From Thermogemmatispora aurantia (GTDB taxonomy: Bacteria; Chloroflexota; Ktedonobacteria; Ktedonobacterales; Ktedonobacteraceae), in NCBI RefSeq assembly GCF_008974285.1, contig NZ_BKZV01000009.1:62001-126000 (forward strand): a DNA stretch of 64,000 bases. Reading direction: 5' to 3'. Positions 1 to 8,876 of the stretch are shown in pieces; the first letter of the stretch is position 1, and each line of letters begins with the position of its first letter. A program made the position numbers and the translations under genes. The notes under the pieces are model-generated. The model saw only the letters and a list, made by a program, of their open reading frames with translations. It did no database searches and was not told the DNA's origin.

Positions 1-393
1 GCCCCGCTCGATCATCTCCGCGCCATCTTCATGGACCCTGCCTTTTATTGTAAGTCAGGCCACATCATCAATGCTACACGTGCAAGCAAGGCCCCATTGA
101 CAGGCCTCTGGCCAGTCTAACCGGTGAGAAGGGCTACAGGCTCAAACGATGGGGCACAGAGGGAAAGCAAGCTCAGGAGAACGGTCACTTGTTGCTTGCC
201 TGCAAATGGAGTATCATCTATGCCGAATAGCGCTCCCCCTGCCTGCTAAGGCCGCTTCCGAAGGGTAGCGTGCGTCTCGCTCGCTGGCTGATTGGAGGCG
301 CCGGAGCGCACACAATCGGCAGTCGCCCCTCTCTTGCGTCCCGGAGGAAGGGACGCCACTAGTAAAAGACCATCTGCGAGGAAGCCGAGACTT
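1..393. other. 5' flank, no supported gene
   Basis: The first 120 bases are open in frame 1 on the plus strand (40 codons ending in TAA at 118-120). They could be the last codons of a gene that starts outside the window, but the translation matches no family I recognise. The rest, up to the ROK gene start, has no convincing ORF, promoter or RNA structure. Confidence 0.3.
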
Positions 394-1464
394 ATGCCAG
401 AAGATCAAGTGATCACAGCTACGACGACAGCAGCGACGGTAGACACTGCGCATCTCCCCCTGGCCGTCGGCGTTGATCTGGGAGGAACGCAGCTACGGGT
501 AGCGGTGCTGCGCGGGGCCACCCTGCTTTCGCGCGTGGGCCTGCTGACCGGCGAAGATGCGACGCCTGAGCGTCTGATCCCGCGCATTTGCGACGCAATT
601 CGTCAGGCGCTCGCTGAGGCGAGGGTTGAGCTAGGGCAGGTGGCCGGTATTGGCTTAGGGGCCCCAGGCCCCCTCAACAGCAAGAGCGGTATCATCTACT
701 CGCCGCCCAATTTACCGGGATGGGAAAACGTCCCCATTCGCGACATCCTGCAGAAAGAGTTCCCCGTGCCCATCTACATCGAGAACGATGCCCATTGCGC
801 GGCTCTGGGCGAATACATGTTTGGGGCCGGGCGTGGCAGCGAGGACATGGTCTATATGACCGTCAGCACAGGGATCGGCGGCGGCATCATCTGCAAGGGC
901 CGCCTGTTAGAAGGGGCGGGGGGGACCGCCGGCGAACTGGGACATATGACCATCGATCTTCACGGTCCCCGCTGTAACTGTGGCAACATCGGCTGTTTAG
1001 AGGCCATTGCCTCGGGGACAGCCATTGCGCGGCGAGCTAATGAGGCTATTGCTGCCGGCCAGGGGGCGGAGTTGCTCGCCTTTGCGCGCTCACTCGACGA
1101 GCAGACGGCACGCCAGTTGCATCTGCCTGCTGGCACGGAGAAGGAGAGCATCGAGCGTGTGAATGCCCGCACTGTCGGCGAAGCGGCGCGGGCCGGTATC
1201 GCGCTGGCCCGACAGATCCTCGGTGAAGCGGCGCGGGGGCTGGGTGTGGGCCTCGTCAACGTGATCCATATCTTTAATCCGCGTAAAATTATTCTGGGGG
1301 GCGGCGTCATGCAGCTCGGCGACCTGATTCTCGGGCCGGCCCTCGACATTGTCGAACAGCGTGCCATGAAGGCCCCACGCTCTATCGTGAGCATCGAGCT
1401 AGCGCAACTTGGCCCCAATGTTGGGCTGATTGGGGCCGGTACCTTGATCTACTATCATGGCTGA
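394..1464 (+). CDS. ROK-family sugar kinase (glucokinase-like)
   Basis: A 356-aa cytoplasmic kinase expected to phosphorylate glucose or a related hexose with ATP at the entry of glycolysis. The N-terminal phosphate-binding loop is DLGGTQLRVAV, preceded by a Val-rich strand. The catalytic Asp lies in ENDAHCAAL. The ROK signature follows (STGIGGGI, then EGAGGTAGELGHM), and the structural zinc site is CNCGNIGCLE. Both GELGH and the zinc cysteines are intact, so it should be active. The ATG at 394 is chosen because GAGGAAG sits just upstream and the sequence matches the family from there; an in-frame TTG at 292 would add 34 non-conserved residues. No DNA-binding N-terminus is present, so this is a kinase rather than a ROK repressor. 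The exact sugar (glucose, mannose or N-acetylglucosamine) cannot be told from sequence. Confidence 0.9.
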   Translation: MPEDQVITATTTAATVDTAHLPLAVGVDLGGTQLRVAVLRGATLLSRVGLLTGEDATPERLIPRICDAIRQALAEARVELGQVAGIGLGAPGPLNSKSGIIYSPPNLPGWENVPIRDILQKEFPVPIYIENDAHCAALGEYMFGAGRGSEDMVYMTVSTGIGGGIICKGRLLEGAGGTAGELGHMTIDLHGPRCNCGNIGCLEAIASGTAIARRANEAIAAGQGAELLAFARSLDEQTARQLHLPAGTEKESIERVNARTVGEAARAGIALARQILGEAARGLGVGLVNVIHIFNPRKIILGGGVMQLGDLILGPALDIVEQRAMKAPRSIVSIELAQLGPNVGLIGAGTLIYYHG

Positions 1465-1548
1465 TCCCTCTGCCGGGCTGGGCTGGTCGCTGTCAGCGAG
1501 CCGGTAGTGGGAGAGAGGCCAGGCAGGAACAAAACAAGCAGACGGAAC

Positions 1549-2298
1549 ATGGTGACAAAGAAGAAGGAACGTCTCGACGTCGCAATGGTGCGTCGCGGCC
1601 TAGTAGCCAGCCGGGAGCGAGCCCAGGCTCTGATCATGGCGGGGCGCGTCTATGTAGGTGAGCGACGCCTGGAGAAGCCCGGCGCCCAGGTGTCCGACGA
1701 TGCCGAGATTCGCCTCGACCTGGCCGCGCCCGAACTGCGCTACGTCAGCCGTGGCGGATTGAAGCTCGAAAAGGCTCTCGCTGTCTTCGGACTGGATCCG
1801 CGAGGATTGGTCGCCCTGGATGTTGGCGCCTCGACCGGCGGCTTTACCGATTGCCTGCTGCAGCGAGGAGCGGCCCGCGTCTATGCTGTCGACGTCGGGC
1901 ATGGACAGCTGGCCTGGAAGCTGCGCAGCGACGCGCGCGTCGTCGTCATGGAGGGGGTTAACATCCGTTACCTGGAGACGCTGCCAGAGAGGCCGCAGTG
2001 CGCGACCGTCGATGTCTCCTTTATCTCGCTGCGCCTGGTTCTCCCGCCGGTGGCGCGCCTGCTGGCACCTGGTGCCTGGGTGGTGGCCCTGGTCAAGCCA
2101 CAGTTTGAGGCCGGCAAAGAGGAGGCTGATCGTGGCGAGGGCATTATCCGCGACCCGCGGGTCCATGAGCGTGTCTTACGCGAGCTGTCGGCCTGGGTTC
2201 CTGAGTACACGCCGCTGCAGCTGCGCGGGGTGATCGAGTCTCCTATCGCCGGCAGAGAAGGCAACAAAGAGTTCCTGATGTATCTTACTCTTCCATAA
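1549..2298 (+). CDS. tlyA: TlyA family 16S/23S rRNA (cytidine-2'-O)-methyltransferase
   Basis: A 249-aa protein with an S4 RNA-binding domain (about residues 5-65, LDVAMVRRGL to AQVSDDAEI) followed by an FtsJ/RrmJ-type Rossmann methyltransferase domain. The SAM motif is DVGASTGGFTDCLL. The K-D-K-E tetrad expected of 2'-O-methyltransferases can be read as Lys in GGLKLEKAL, Asp in VDVSFIS, Lys in LVKPQFE and Glu in KEFLMYL. In other bacteria TlyA methylates cytidines of 16S and 23S rRNA, which confers sensitivity to capreomycin; some homologues are also called haemolysins. The ATG at 1549 starts the family-conserved part; an in-frame GTG at 1507 is possible. The gene follows the ROK kinase after about 85 bases. 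Confidence 0.9.
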   Translation: MVTKKKERLDVAMVRRGLVASRERAQALIMAGRVYVGERRLEKPGAQVSDDAEIRLDLAAPELRYVSRGGLKLEKALAVFGLDPRGLVALDVGASTGGFTDCLLQRGAARVYAVDVGHGQLAWKLRSDARVVVMEGVNIRYLETLPERPQCATVDVSFISLRLVLPPVARLLAPGAWVVALVKPQFEAGKEEADRGEGIIRDPRVHERVLRELSAWVPEYTPLQLRGVIESPIAGREGNKEFLMYLTLP

Positions 2299-2843
2299 AC
2301 AAGAGAGGGTCCAGACAGCGAAGTTCTCAGGACGCTCTCACTGGCGAGGCAAGGGAAGGCCCGCCGAGAGCCACGCTCTTCCGACGACCTGCCTTCCGCT
2401 TGTGGAGGGAGGGGAGAGCGTTAGCGGGTGGGGCCAGGCAGGCAGCGGAGAGGTAGGGGAGGAGCGAGCTGGCTTGCAAGGCGAGGGAACGCCGTCAGCT
2501 GGGGCTGTTTGCCCGGAGGCAAAGCCGACAGACTGGGAAGGTCGGGTCGCAGTCTGGTACAATAACAGCAAGGTAGAGGTAGACCGTCCCTGGGGTGACG
2601 TGCCAGCCTGCTCCTCCTGGTGGGCCTTCATCGTCTCGGCCACGTGGCTGAACATGATCGTGCTCGCGCACGCAAGGGAGCGTGCCAGAGCGAGGCAGGC
2701 CAACAAACAAAAGATGGAAGAAAGCGAGCGGAGAGGCGGGAGGAGGGATCAGGCGGAGAGGCCAGAAGAGACGAGACAAGAACGGGGTGCGTCAGCCGGG
2801 GGTTAGCCAGGCGCCGTCTACAGGCGAGAAAAGAGGGAAGATC
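2299..2843. other. Intergenic region with a possible extended -10 promoter
   Basis: A 545-base gap between tlyA and the CoA ligase. A 134-codon plus-strand ORF here has low-complexity Arg/Glu-rich translation and no family resemblance, so I do not call it a gene. The best signal is an extended -10 element, TGG-TACAAT, at 2555-2563, without a good -35. It could drive the CoA ligase from a long leader. Confidence 0.35.
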
Positions 2844-4460
2844 ATGGAGATTCCAACGGTCAACGTGCCCGACCAGTTCAATGCAGCCAGCGCCTTCCTC
2901 GACGCGAATCTGGCACAAGGGCGCGGTGGCAAAGTGGCCATCTATTATGAAGATCAGACCTTTACCTATGCTCAGGTGGCCGAGATGGCCAACCGTGTTG
3001 GCAACGGATTGCTGGAACTCGGCGTCGAGATGGAGCAGCGTGTGGCCCTCTTGCTGCTCGATTCCCCGCAGTTTGCGGCCTCCTTCTTCGGAGCTATCAA
3101 GATGGGCGCAGTGCCCATCCCGATGAACACCATGCTGCGCCCTGAAGACTACGTCTATATGCTCAACGACAGCCGGGCCAAGGTTCTGCTGATCCATGCT
3201 GCCCTCTGGCCACCGCTGCGTCAAGTATTACCCCAGCTGCGCTTTTTGCGGCATGTCGTCGTAGTCGGCCTGGAAGCAGAAGCTGCCGGTACGGCACTGC
3301 TGGCGGGCCGTCAGCGCGTGACCCTGCACGATTTCGAAAGCTGGATTGCTCACGCCTCGCCCTCGCTCAGTCCTGCTCCTACCAGCAAAGATGACAGCGC
3401 CTTCTGGCTCTACAGCTCGGGCAGCACAGGTTTCCCCAAAGGCTGTGTGCATCTCCAGCACGATATGACGTTCTGTCTGGAGTGTTACGCCAGACCCATT
3501 TTAGGTATCACTAAGGACGACATCACCTTTTCCGCGGCGAAGCTCTTCTTTGCCTACGGACTGGGCAATGCTCTCTATTTCCCCTTCGGTGTTGGCGCCA
3601 GCACCGTGCTCTATCCCGGACGTCCCCTGGCTGAAGACATGTTCAAGGTTGTAGAGCGCTACCGGCCCACCATCTTCTACGGTGTTCCTACCCTCTATGC
3701 CAACATGCTCAGCGTTCCCGAAGCTGAGAAGCGCTTCGACTTCTCATCGGTGCGCGTCTGCGTTTCGGCGGGTGAGTCTCTGCCGGCGGATATTTTGCGT
3801 CGCTGGGAAGAGAAATTTAAGGTGCCTATTCTAGATGGGATTGGAAGCACCGAGATCCTGCACATCTTTATCAGCAACCGTCTCGGCGACATCAAGCCGG
3901 GCAGCTCGGGCAAGCTTGTGCCGGGCTATGAAGCGAAGATTGTCGATGAAGATGGTCAGCCGGTGAGTCCGGGGGAGATCGGCAACCTGCTCATTCGGGG
4001 GGACAGCATTGCCGCCTATTATTGGAACAAGCACGAGAAGACCAAGGACACCATCACTGGTCACTGGATTCATACCGGTGACAAGTATTATGTAGATAAC
4101 GAGGGCTACTATTGGTACTGCGGACGTGCGGACGACATGCTCAAGGTCAGTGGCCAGTGGGTCTCGCCCGTAGAAGTTGAGAACGTGCTGATCGAGCATC
4201 CCGCTGTTCTGGAGGCGGCGGTGGTTGGGGCTTACGATAGCGATCGTCTGGTTAAGCCCAAAGCTTTTGTCGTGCTCAAGCCCGGCCAGGAGGCCTCCGA
4301 GTCGCTAGTAAGCGAGCTACAAAACTTTGTCAAGGGCCGGCTGGCGCCGTTCAAGTATCCCCGCTGGGTGATTTTTGTCTCGGAGCTGCCCAAGACAGCG
4401 ACTGGCAAGATCCAGCGCTTCAAGCTGCGGGAGACGGGGGAGACCGCTCCTCTCTCGTGA
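2844..4460 (+). CDS. Benzoate-CoA ligase family AMP-dependent synthetase
   Basis: A 538-aa ANL-superfamily acyl-adenylating enzyme: acid + ATP + CoA to acyl-CoA + AMP + PPi. The P-loop-like A3 motif is YSSGSTGFPKG. The segment KLFFAYGLGNALYFPF followed by PTIFYGVPTLYA is characteristic of the benzoate-CoA ligase family (benzoate, 4-hydroxybenzoate and aminobenzoate ligases). The A8 hinge region is TGDKYYVDNEGYYWYCGRADDM, and the catalytic Lys is in PKTATGKIQRFKL near the C-terminus. The start at 2844 has AGAGGGAAG just upstream; upstream in-frame codons give only charged low-complexity sequence. It is followed by a crotonase-like gene and a NUDIX gene in the same direction, which suggests an aromatic or aryl-acid CoA pathway. 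The substrate is not determinable. Confidence 0.85.
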   Translation: MEIPTVNVPDQFNAASAFLDANLAQGRGGKVAIYYEDQTFTYAQVAEMANRVGNGLLELGVEMEQRVALLLLDSPQFAASFFGAIKMGAVPIPMNTMLRPEDYVYMLNDSRAKVLLIHAALWPPLRQVLPQLRFLRHVVVVGLEAEAAGTALLAGRQRVTLHDFESWIAHASPSLSPAPTSKDDSAFWLYSSGSTGFPKGCVHLQHDMTFCLECYARPILGITKDDITFSAAKLFFAYGLGNALYFPFGVGASTVLYPGRPLAEDMFKVVERYRPTIFYGVPTLYANMLSVPEAEKRFDFSSVRVCVSAGESLPADILRRWEEKFKVPILDGIGSTEILHIFISNRLGDIKPGSSGKLVPGYEAKIVDEDGQPVSPGEIGNLLIRGDSIAAYYWNKHEKTKDTITGHWIHTGDKYYVDNEGYYWYCGRADDMLKVSGQWVSPVEVENVLIEHPAVLEAAVVGAYDSDRLVKPKAFVVLKPGQEASESLVSELQNFVKGRLAPFKYPRWVIFVSELPKTATGKIQRFKLRETGETAPLS

Positions 4461-4598
4461 GTGAGTTGTCTTGAGTAGCGGGGAGAGCAGGAGCTGCGCC
4501 GTTCGTCCGAGTTGAGGGATTGGGGTCGAGGCCGTCGGCAGTGGGCTGGGCCTGCTTGGGCCGACGGCCTATCTACCGTACCTACCACGGAGGGAAGA

Positions 4599-5435
4599 GT
4601 GCAACAGGCTTATCGTGCGCTACGTATTCTGGCTGAGGCGCAAACGGTGCGCCTGATGGTGACGCCCGGGCCTTGTGCGCTGCTGCTAGACGAACTGGCG
4701 AGTGCCTGTACGGCTCTGCAAAGCGGGAGCGCCGGCCTGACCTGCGTGATCCTCGATTTCGGGGTCTCTCCGCGGCAGGCTGAGGCTGGGATAGGTCTCA
4801 GTGAGGCAGGCTGCCTGCCGGGTGGGGGAGAGGCGGCGAAGCTGCGCAATGAAGCTGAGCGTGCGGCTGCGCTTATACGGGCGGTGCCGCAGCCGGTGTT
4901 GGCTGTGGTGCGTGAGTCGCTATCGGAGGCGGCCTCGGTGTTGGTGCGGGCTGCCGACCTGGTCCTGATCGCACGAGAGGCCAGCTTTGTGGCCCCGGTC
5001 CCAGTCGGCGGAGTGCGTGCTCCCGAGCGCCTATCTGGTGAACAGGCTATGCGCCTGGGCCAGGCCACCTGGTGTACGCCAGCTCGTCAACTTGACAGGC
5101 AGCTGGAGGAGGTGCTGGCCCTGCTGCGTCGGAGCAGCGCCACAGCCCTGCGTCAGGCCAAGACCGCGGTACGTCTGGCGCTGCGCTCTCTCCCGCCTGT
5201 CGAGGGCCGGCCTTCCTCGCCCTGGTTAGAGCCAGGTAGCTTCTCCCTACCACTGCCCACTGAGGATGAAGATGAAGAGGCCCGTTGTCTGCGCGAGAGC
5301 CGCGCGCGCCTGGAGGCGCTCCGCCGCGTCAACAGCTTCTATCTCAGCGAGGTGTCGCGCTCGACGGATGCTCAAGAAGGTCTGCGCGCCTTCTTGGAGA
5401 AACGGGCGCCGCGGTGGCAAGACGATCAGGAGTAA
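4599..5435 (+). CDS. Divergent crotonase-superfamily protein
   Basis: A 278-aa protein that I place in the enoyl-CoA hydratase/isomerase fold by pattern. RAVPQPVLAVVRE followed by AADLVLIAREASFVAP matches the central crotonase core, and the C-terminal DAQEGLRAFLEKRAP matches the family's usual ending. The glycine-rich oxyanion segment (normally NG..LGGG.EL) is replaced by RESLSEAASVLV, so the backbone NH donors and catalytic acids are probably lost. The start is GTG at 4599 with GGAGGGA five bases upstream; an in-frame TTG at 4512 is less likely. The NUDIX gene starts 3 bases after its stop, so they are co-transcribed. It may be an inactive or altered crotonase acting with the upstream CoA ligase; that role is inference. 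Confidence 0.65.
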   Translation: MQQAYRALRILAEAQTVRLMVTPGPCALLLDELASACTALQSGSAGLTCVILDFGVSPRQAEAGIGLSEAGCLPGGGEAAKLRNEAERAAALIRAVPQPVLAVVRESLSEAASVLVRAADLVLIAREASFVAPVPVGGVRAPERLSGEQAMRLGQATWCTPARQLDRQLEEVLALLRRSSATALRQAKTAVRLALRSLPPVEGRPSSPWLEPGSFSLPLPTEDEDEEARCLRESRARLEALRRVNSFYLSEVSRSTDAQEGLRAFLEKRAPRWQDDQE

Positions 5436-5438
5436 CTC

Positions 5439-6065
5439 ATGGGAGAGCGAGAAAGCATGACCACAGATCACCACGCTGCTCGGCAGCAGGGTTCATCAGG
5501 GCTGCGACCCTGGGTGACGCGTGCCGCCGAGCGTGTATTAGACACTCCCTACCTCAAAGTGCGGCGTGAGGAGGTGCTGCTGCCGGATGGCACCCTGATA
5601 CCCGACTACTACATTATCGAAAATCGTGGCTGGGTGGGTATTGTTCCCCTGACCTCCGATGGACGCTTCTTGCTCAATCGACAGTACAAACATGGCATAG
5701 GGCTGGAGGTGCTCGAGTTTCCCGCCGGCGCCATTGATCCTCATGAAGATGACCCTTTGCTTACAGCCCATCGCGAGCTGATGGAGGAGACGGGCTATAG
5801 TGTAGCTGCTGAGAAGATCGAGCTGCTGGCTCATATGTATGCCAATCCCACCGGGGCCCGGACACGCATCTGGTGGTATCTGGCGCGCGATGTCGCAAAG
5901 ACTGGCGAGCAGAAGGTGGACCCCCGCGAGGTCATAGAAAACTTGCTCGTTACCCCGCGCGAGCTGCTCGCTCTGATCCATAGCGGACAGTTTGCCGTCC
6001 AGGGCCAGATTGCCGCCGCCTACATGGCTTTGGAACGCCTGGGCTATCTACGCGCCTCCTTCTAA
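5439..6065 (+). CDS. NUDIX hydrolase, ADP-ribose pyrophosphatase-like
   Basis: A 208-aa hydrolase of nucleoside diphosphates linked to another moiety; the ADP-ribose type releases AMP and ribose-5-phosphate. The NUDIX box begins at GAIDPHEDDP and ends at RELMEETGY, so the metal-binding REL..EE part is intact. There is one extra residue in the loop between the first Glu and the Arg compared with the strict G-x5-E-x7-REU spacing. Upstream, ENRGWVGIVPL followed by NRQYKHGIG is typical of ADP-ribose pyrophosphatases. The ATG at 5439 is preceded by AGGAGT. It sits 3 bases after the crotonase stop, in the probable CoA-ligase operon, where it could act on CoA derivatives or nucleotides; the substrate is not certain. 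Confidence 0.85.
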   Translation: MGERESMTTDHHAARQQGSSGLRPWVTRAAERVLDTPYLKVRREEVLLPDGTLIPDYYIIENRGWVGIVPLTSDGRFLLNRQYKHGIGLEVLEFPAGAIDPHEDDPLLTAHRELMEETGYSVAAEKIELLAHMYANPTGARTRIWWYLARDVAKTGEQKVDPREVIENLLVTPRELLALIHSGQFAVQGQIAAAYMALERLGYLRASF

Positions 6066-6159
6066 CTAAGTACGCCGCCCCGAGAGCCTGGCCAGATAGG
6101 CCAGACTCTCAGCAGGGCCCTGGCCTGTCTTGTGGGCTGGCTCCGCCTGACGCCTCGCC

Positions 6160-6178
6160 TTACAAAATCTTTACAAAA
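6160..6178 (+). promoter_or_regulatory. Tandem 11-bp direct repeat, candidate response-regulator box
   Basis: TTACAAAA occurs at 6160-6167 and again at 6171-6178, a period of exactly 11 bases. OmpR/PhoB-family regulators bind such tandem repeats on one face of the helix, and TTACAA with a 5-base spacer resembles the Bacillus PhoP box. It lies about 100 bases upstream of the response regulator gene and upstream of AT-rich -10-like sequence (TATAAC at 6221-6226). Autoregulation is inferred. Confidence 0.4.
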
Positions 6179-6279
6179 GATTGCAGGTTTTCTCACCGTC
6201 CGGCGCTATGCTCTATATGCTATAACTAGGTGGATACTTCCTACCTGTTAATAGAAGGACAGGACAGGACAGGTGGGTC

Positions 6280-7035
6280 ATGAAAATCCTGATTATAGAA
6301 GATGAAAATAACATTGCACAACTCATCCGCCTTTATCTGGAGCAGGCCGGCTATGAGGTAGTCATCGCCGGAGATGGGGCGGCGGGGTTGGAGCTGCACG
6401 CGCGCGAGAAGCCCGATCTGGTGATCCTGGACCTGATGCTGCCGGCCCTTGACGGGATGGAGGTCTGTCGGCGCATCCGGGCCTGGGCGGACACACCTAT
6501 CCTGATGCTGACGGCACGGCAGGGAGAAGAGGATCGCATTGCCGGGCTGGAACTGGGAGCTGATGACTACCTGGTCAAACCGTTCAGCCCGCGCGAAGTC
6601 GTCAGCCGGGTGCGAGCCATCTTGCGACGCACCGCCCTGGCTGGGGCCCATCGAGCTGGGGTCGCAGGAGGGAACGGCAGCGAAGGGAGTGTCAGTGAAC
6701 ACCCCCGGCAAGGCAGCGAGCGCGAAGAGCTGCGCTTCCCGGGTCTGGTCATCAACATCCCGGCGCGGCGTGTCGAGGTCAACGGACAGCGTGTCGCCCT
6801 GACGGTCAAAGAGTTCGACCTGTTGGTCGTCCTCGCCTCCTCGCCGGAGCGCGTCTTCACGCGTGAGGTCTTGCTCAACAAGGTCTGGGGCTATGACTAC
6901 CTGGGCGATGGGCGCACGGTCGACGTCCATATTGGCACGCTGCGCAAGAAGATCGAGGCGGTACCCGGGGCACCGCGCAACATCAAGACTGTTTGGGGAG
7001 TTGGCTACAAGTTCGAACCAGAGGCGCCCGCATGA
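6280..7035 (+). CDS. OmpR/PhoB-type response regulator
   Basis: A 251-aa transcription factor. The N-terminal receiver domain (about 1-120) has the acidic pocket Glu-Asp near residues 7-8, phospho-acceptor Asp51 in LVILDLMLP and the conserved Lys in DYLVKPF. The C-terminal winged-helix DNA-binding domain (about 150-250) ends with DGRTVDVHIGTLRKKIE and VWGVGYKFE, diagnostic of the OmpR/PhoB class. The linker (about 125-155) is unusually long, Gly/Ser/Glu-rich and probably flexible. The ATG at 6280 follows a purine-rich leader that contains three AGGAC units (6256-6270) and AGGTGGG. Its stop overlaps the start of the histidine kinase (ATGA), so the two are translationally coupled. Confidence 0.95.
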   Translation: MKILIIEDENNIAQLIRLYLEQAGYEVVIAGDGAAGLELHAREKPDLVILDLMLPALDGMEVCRRIRAWADTPILMLTARQGEEDRIAGLELGADDYLVKPFSPREVVSRVRAILRRTALAGAHRAGVAGGNGSEGSVSEHPRQGSEREELRFPGLVINIPARRVEVNGQRVALTVKEFDLLVVLASSPERVFTREVLLNKVWGYDYLGDGRTVDVHIGTLRKKIEAVPGAPRNIKTVWGVGYKFEPEAPA

Positions 7036-8639
7036 ATGAACCGGCGACCAGCCCTGCTCAGCTCCCGCCTGCGGCTCAGCCAGAGCGAGCGGCCAGTGTG
7101 CTACCTTCCTTAAGTCTGCGCAGCAAGCTGGTGCTCAGCTACCTGGCGGTCGCTCTGGGGGCGATCGTCGTGCTCGCCGTTGCCGTTATTGCGGCTGTTT
7201 ATAACTACTACTACACGGCCCAGATTCGGCAGTTGCAGGATGCTGCTCAGACCTATGCCCGCGGCATTGAGGACTTCTACACCTACCAGCTCGGTGGGCA
7301 CTGGGGTCCCTTTTCGCTGCGTTTCCCCGTACCTGCGCTCCTGGTCATTGTTGATCAGAATGGCCATCAGCTCCTCTGTAATCCGCCTGCCGGCTTTAAT
7401 AGCCAGTTCTGCTCTGAGGCGGCCATTGCCCAGTCGGCGGCCCAGGCTTTGCAGGGCAACGAGGTCGACGGGCATCTGGAGAGCAGCGGTTTCAAGGGAT
7501 TGTATGTCAGTGTCCCGCTCTACGACGCGAACGGCAATCATCAGCTCATTGGAGCCTTGCTGATTGCCCAGCCGGAAGCCTCGCCGCAGCGCTTTCTCAG
7601 CAATGTGACGCAGGCCATCCTGCTGGCTGGCCTGCTCATTGGGGTCGCCGTCGTCCTCTTCAGCCTGCTGCTGGCGCGCCGCTTGACCCGTCCGCTGGAG
7701 TCGTTGACTGCCGCGGTAGAGCGTATGAAGGAGGGCGACTACTCGCAGCGCGTTGATCCGCCCCCGGTTCAAGATGAGCTGGGACGGCTGGCCCAGACCT
7801 TCAATGCCATGGCCGATCGTATTGAGGCCGACGTGGCAGAGCTACGCCGCCAGGACCAGATCCGGCGCGATATGATTGCCAATATCGCTCATGATCTGGC
7901 TACGCCGCTGACGGCCATTCAGGGCTTCAGCGAGGCCCTGGCCGATGAGGTCATTCAGGAGCCAGGCGCACGCAAGGATACAGCGCAGCTGATCGCGCGC
8001 GAGGTTCAGCGCTTGCGTCGCCTGGTGGCCGATATTCAGCATATGACCTTGCTGGAATCGGGGCGAGCGCGTCTCGATCTGGCGCCGCTCGACCTGGCGG
8101 TGCTTGTCGATGAGACGCTGGCAGTCATCGAGCCTGAGTGCGCGCAGGCTGGCATTACGCTGCAGAACACGATTGACCCGCGGACGCCGCCGGTCCTGGC
8201 CGATAGCGACCGCATTACCCAGGTACTGCTCAATCTCATCGATAATGCGCGCCGCCATACGCCTGCTGGAGGAACCATCACGGTGGGAGCCAGGCGCCTG
8301 GGGCGCATGCTGGAGGTCTGGATACGCGATACGGGCGTGGGCATCGATCCGATCGACCTGCCTCACATTTTTGAGCGCTTCTATCGTGCCGATCGGGCGC
8401 GCAGCGGAGGTCGTGGGGGGAGTGGCCTGGGCTTGACCATTGTGAAGGCCATCGTGACAGCCCACGGTGGGACGGTGGCAGCCGAGAGCACGCCGGGTAA
8501 GGGAACGTGCATTCGCTTTACCCTGCCGTTGGCCCCTAACCAGGAGCAGCAGGGGGGCCCTGTAGAGTCAAGGCCGGGGGGCGAACGCCGAGATAAAAGT
8601 GGGAAGCTCTTGCCCCCAACCTGGGGATATAATACATAG
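7032..8639 (+). CDS. Membrane sensor histidine kinase
   Basis: A 535-aa kinase partner of the upstream regulator. TM1 lies at about residues 33-60 and an extracytoplasmic sensor region of about 125 residues follows. It contains two cysteines (LLCNPPAG and SQFCSE) and ends before TM2 (AILLAGLLIGVAVVL). A HAMP domain follows (TRPLESLTAAVERM), then the HisKA H-box with phospho-acceptor His287 in IAHDLATPLT. The ATPase domain has the N-box LLNLIDNARRHTP, G1 RDTGVGID, F-box IFERFYRADR and G2 GSGLGLTIVKAI. All catalytic boxes are present. The ATG overlaps the regulator stop by 4 bases; a longer in-frame start at 6993 would lie inside the regulator gene. The inducing signal is unknown. Confidence 0.95.
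   Translation: MNEPATSPAQLPPAAQPERAASVLPSLSLRSKLVLSYLAVALGAIVVLAVAVIAAVYNYYYTAQIRQLQDAAQTYARGIEDFYTYQLGGHWGPFSLRFPVPALLVIVDQNGHQLLCNPPAGFNSQFCSEAAIAQSAAQALQGNEVDGHLESSGFKGLYVSVPLYDANGNHQLIGALLIAQPEASPQRFLSNVTQAILLAGLLIGVAVVLFSLLLARRLTRPLESLTAAVERMKEGDYSQRVDPPPVQDELGRLAQTFNAMADRIEADVAELRRQDQIRRDMIANIAHDLATPLTAIQGFSEALADEVIQEPGARKDTAQLIAREVQRLRRLVADIQHMTLLESGRARLDLAPLDLAVLVDETLAVIEPECAQAGITLQNTIDPRTPPVLADSDRITQVLLNLIDNARRHTPAGGTITVGARRLGRMLEVWIRDTGVGIDPIDLPHIFERFYRADRARSGGRGGSGLGLTIVKAIVTAHGGTVAAESTPGKGTCIRFTLPLAPNQEQQGGPVESRPGGERRDKSGKLLPPTWGYNT
8628..8633 (+). promoter_or_regulatory. Consensus -10 box inside the 3' end of the kinase gene
   Basis: A perfect TATAAT lies just before the kinase stop codon. 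The TTGCCC at 8610-8615 is only 12 bases away, so no good -35 exists at normal spacing. It could drive the hotdog-fold gene at 8877 with a leader of about 240 bases that holds nothing else I can support. Confidence 0.3.
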
Positions 8640-8876
8640 AAGAGCCACCAGGGTCCGGCACGGTGTGACGACGCAGAGAGGCAGCACACCTGCTCACGTG
8701 GACCTGCCCGGCAGCAATCGCTGCGCTGAGCCAGGCCTGGCGTTCCAGGACGTACCGCAGCTGCTGAAGCCGGCCATGCCGTGCCGGAGACCGTGGGGCC
8801 TCGTCAACTGCTGAGACCAGACTCAAGCAGGAAGCAACGCTTACAAGCAGAGAGAGCAGAAAGGAGCGCCTCACTC

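Noticed and set aside
2402-2806. 134-codon plus-strand ORF between tlyA and the CoA ligase
   Set aside because: Low-complexity Arg/Glu/Gly-rich translation, no ribosome binding site and no family resemblance; purine-rich intergenic DNA opens such frames by chance.
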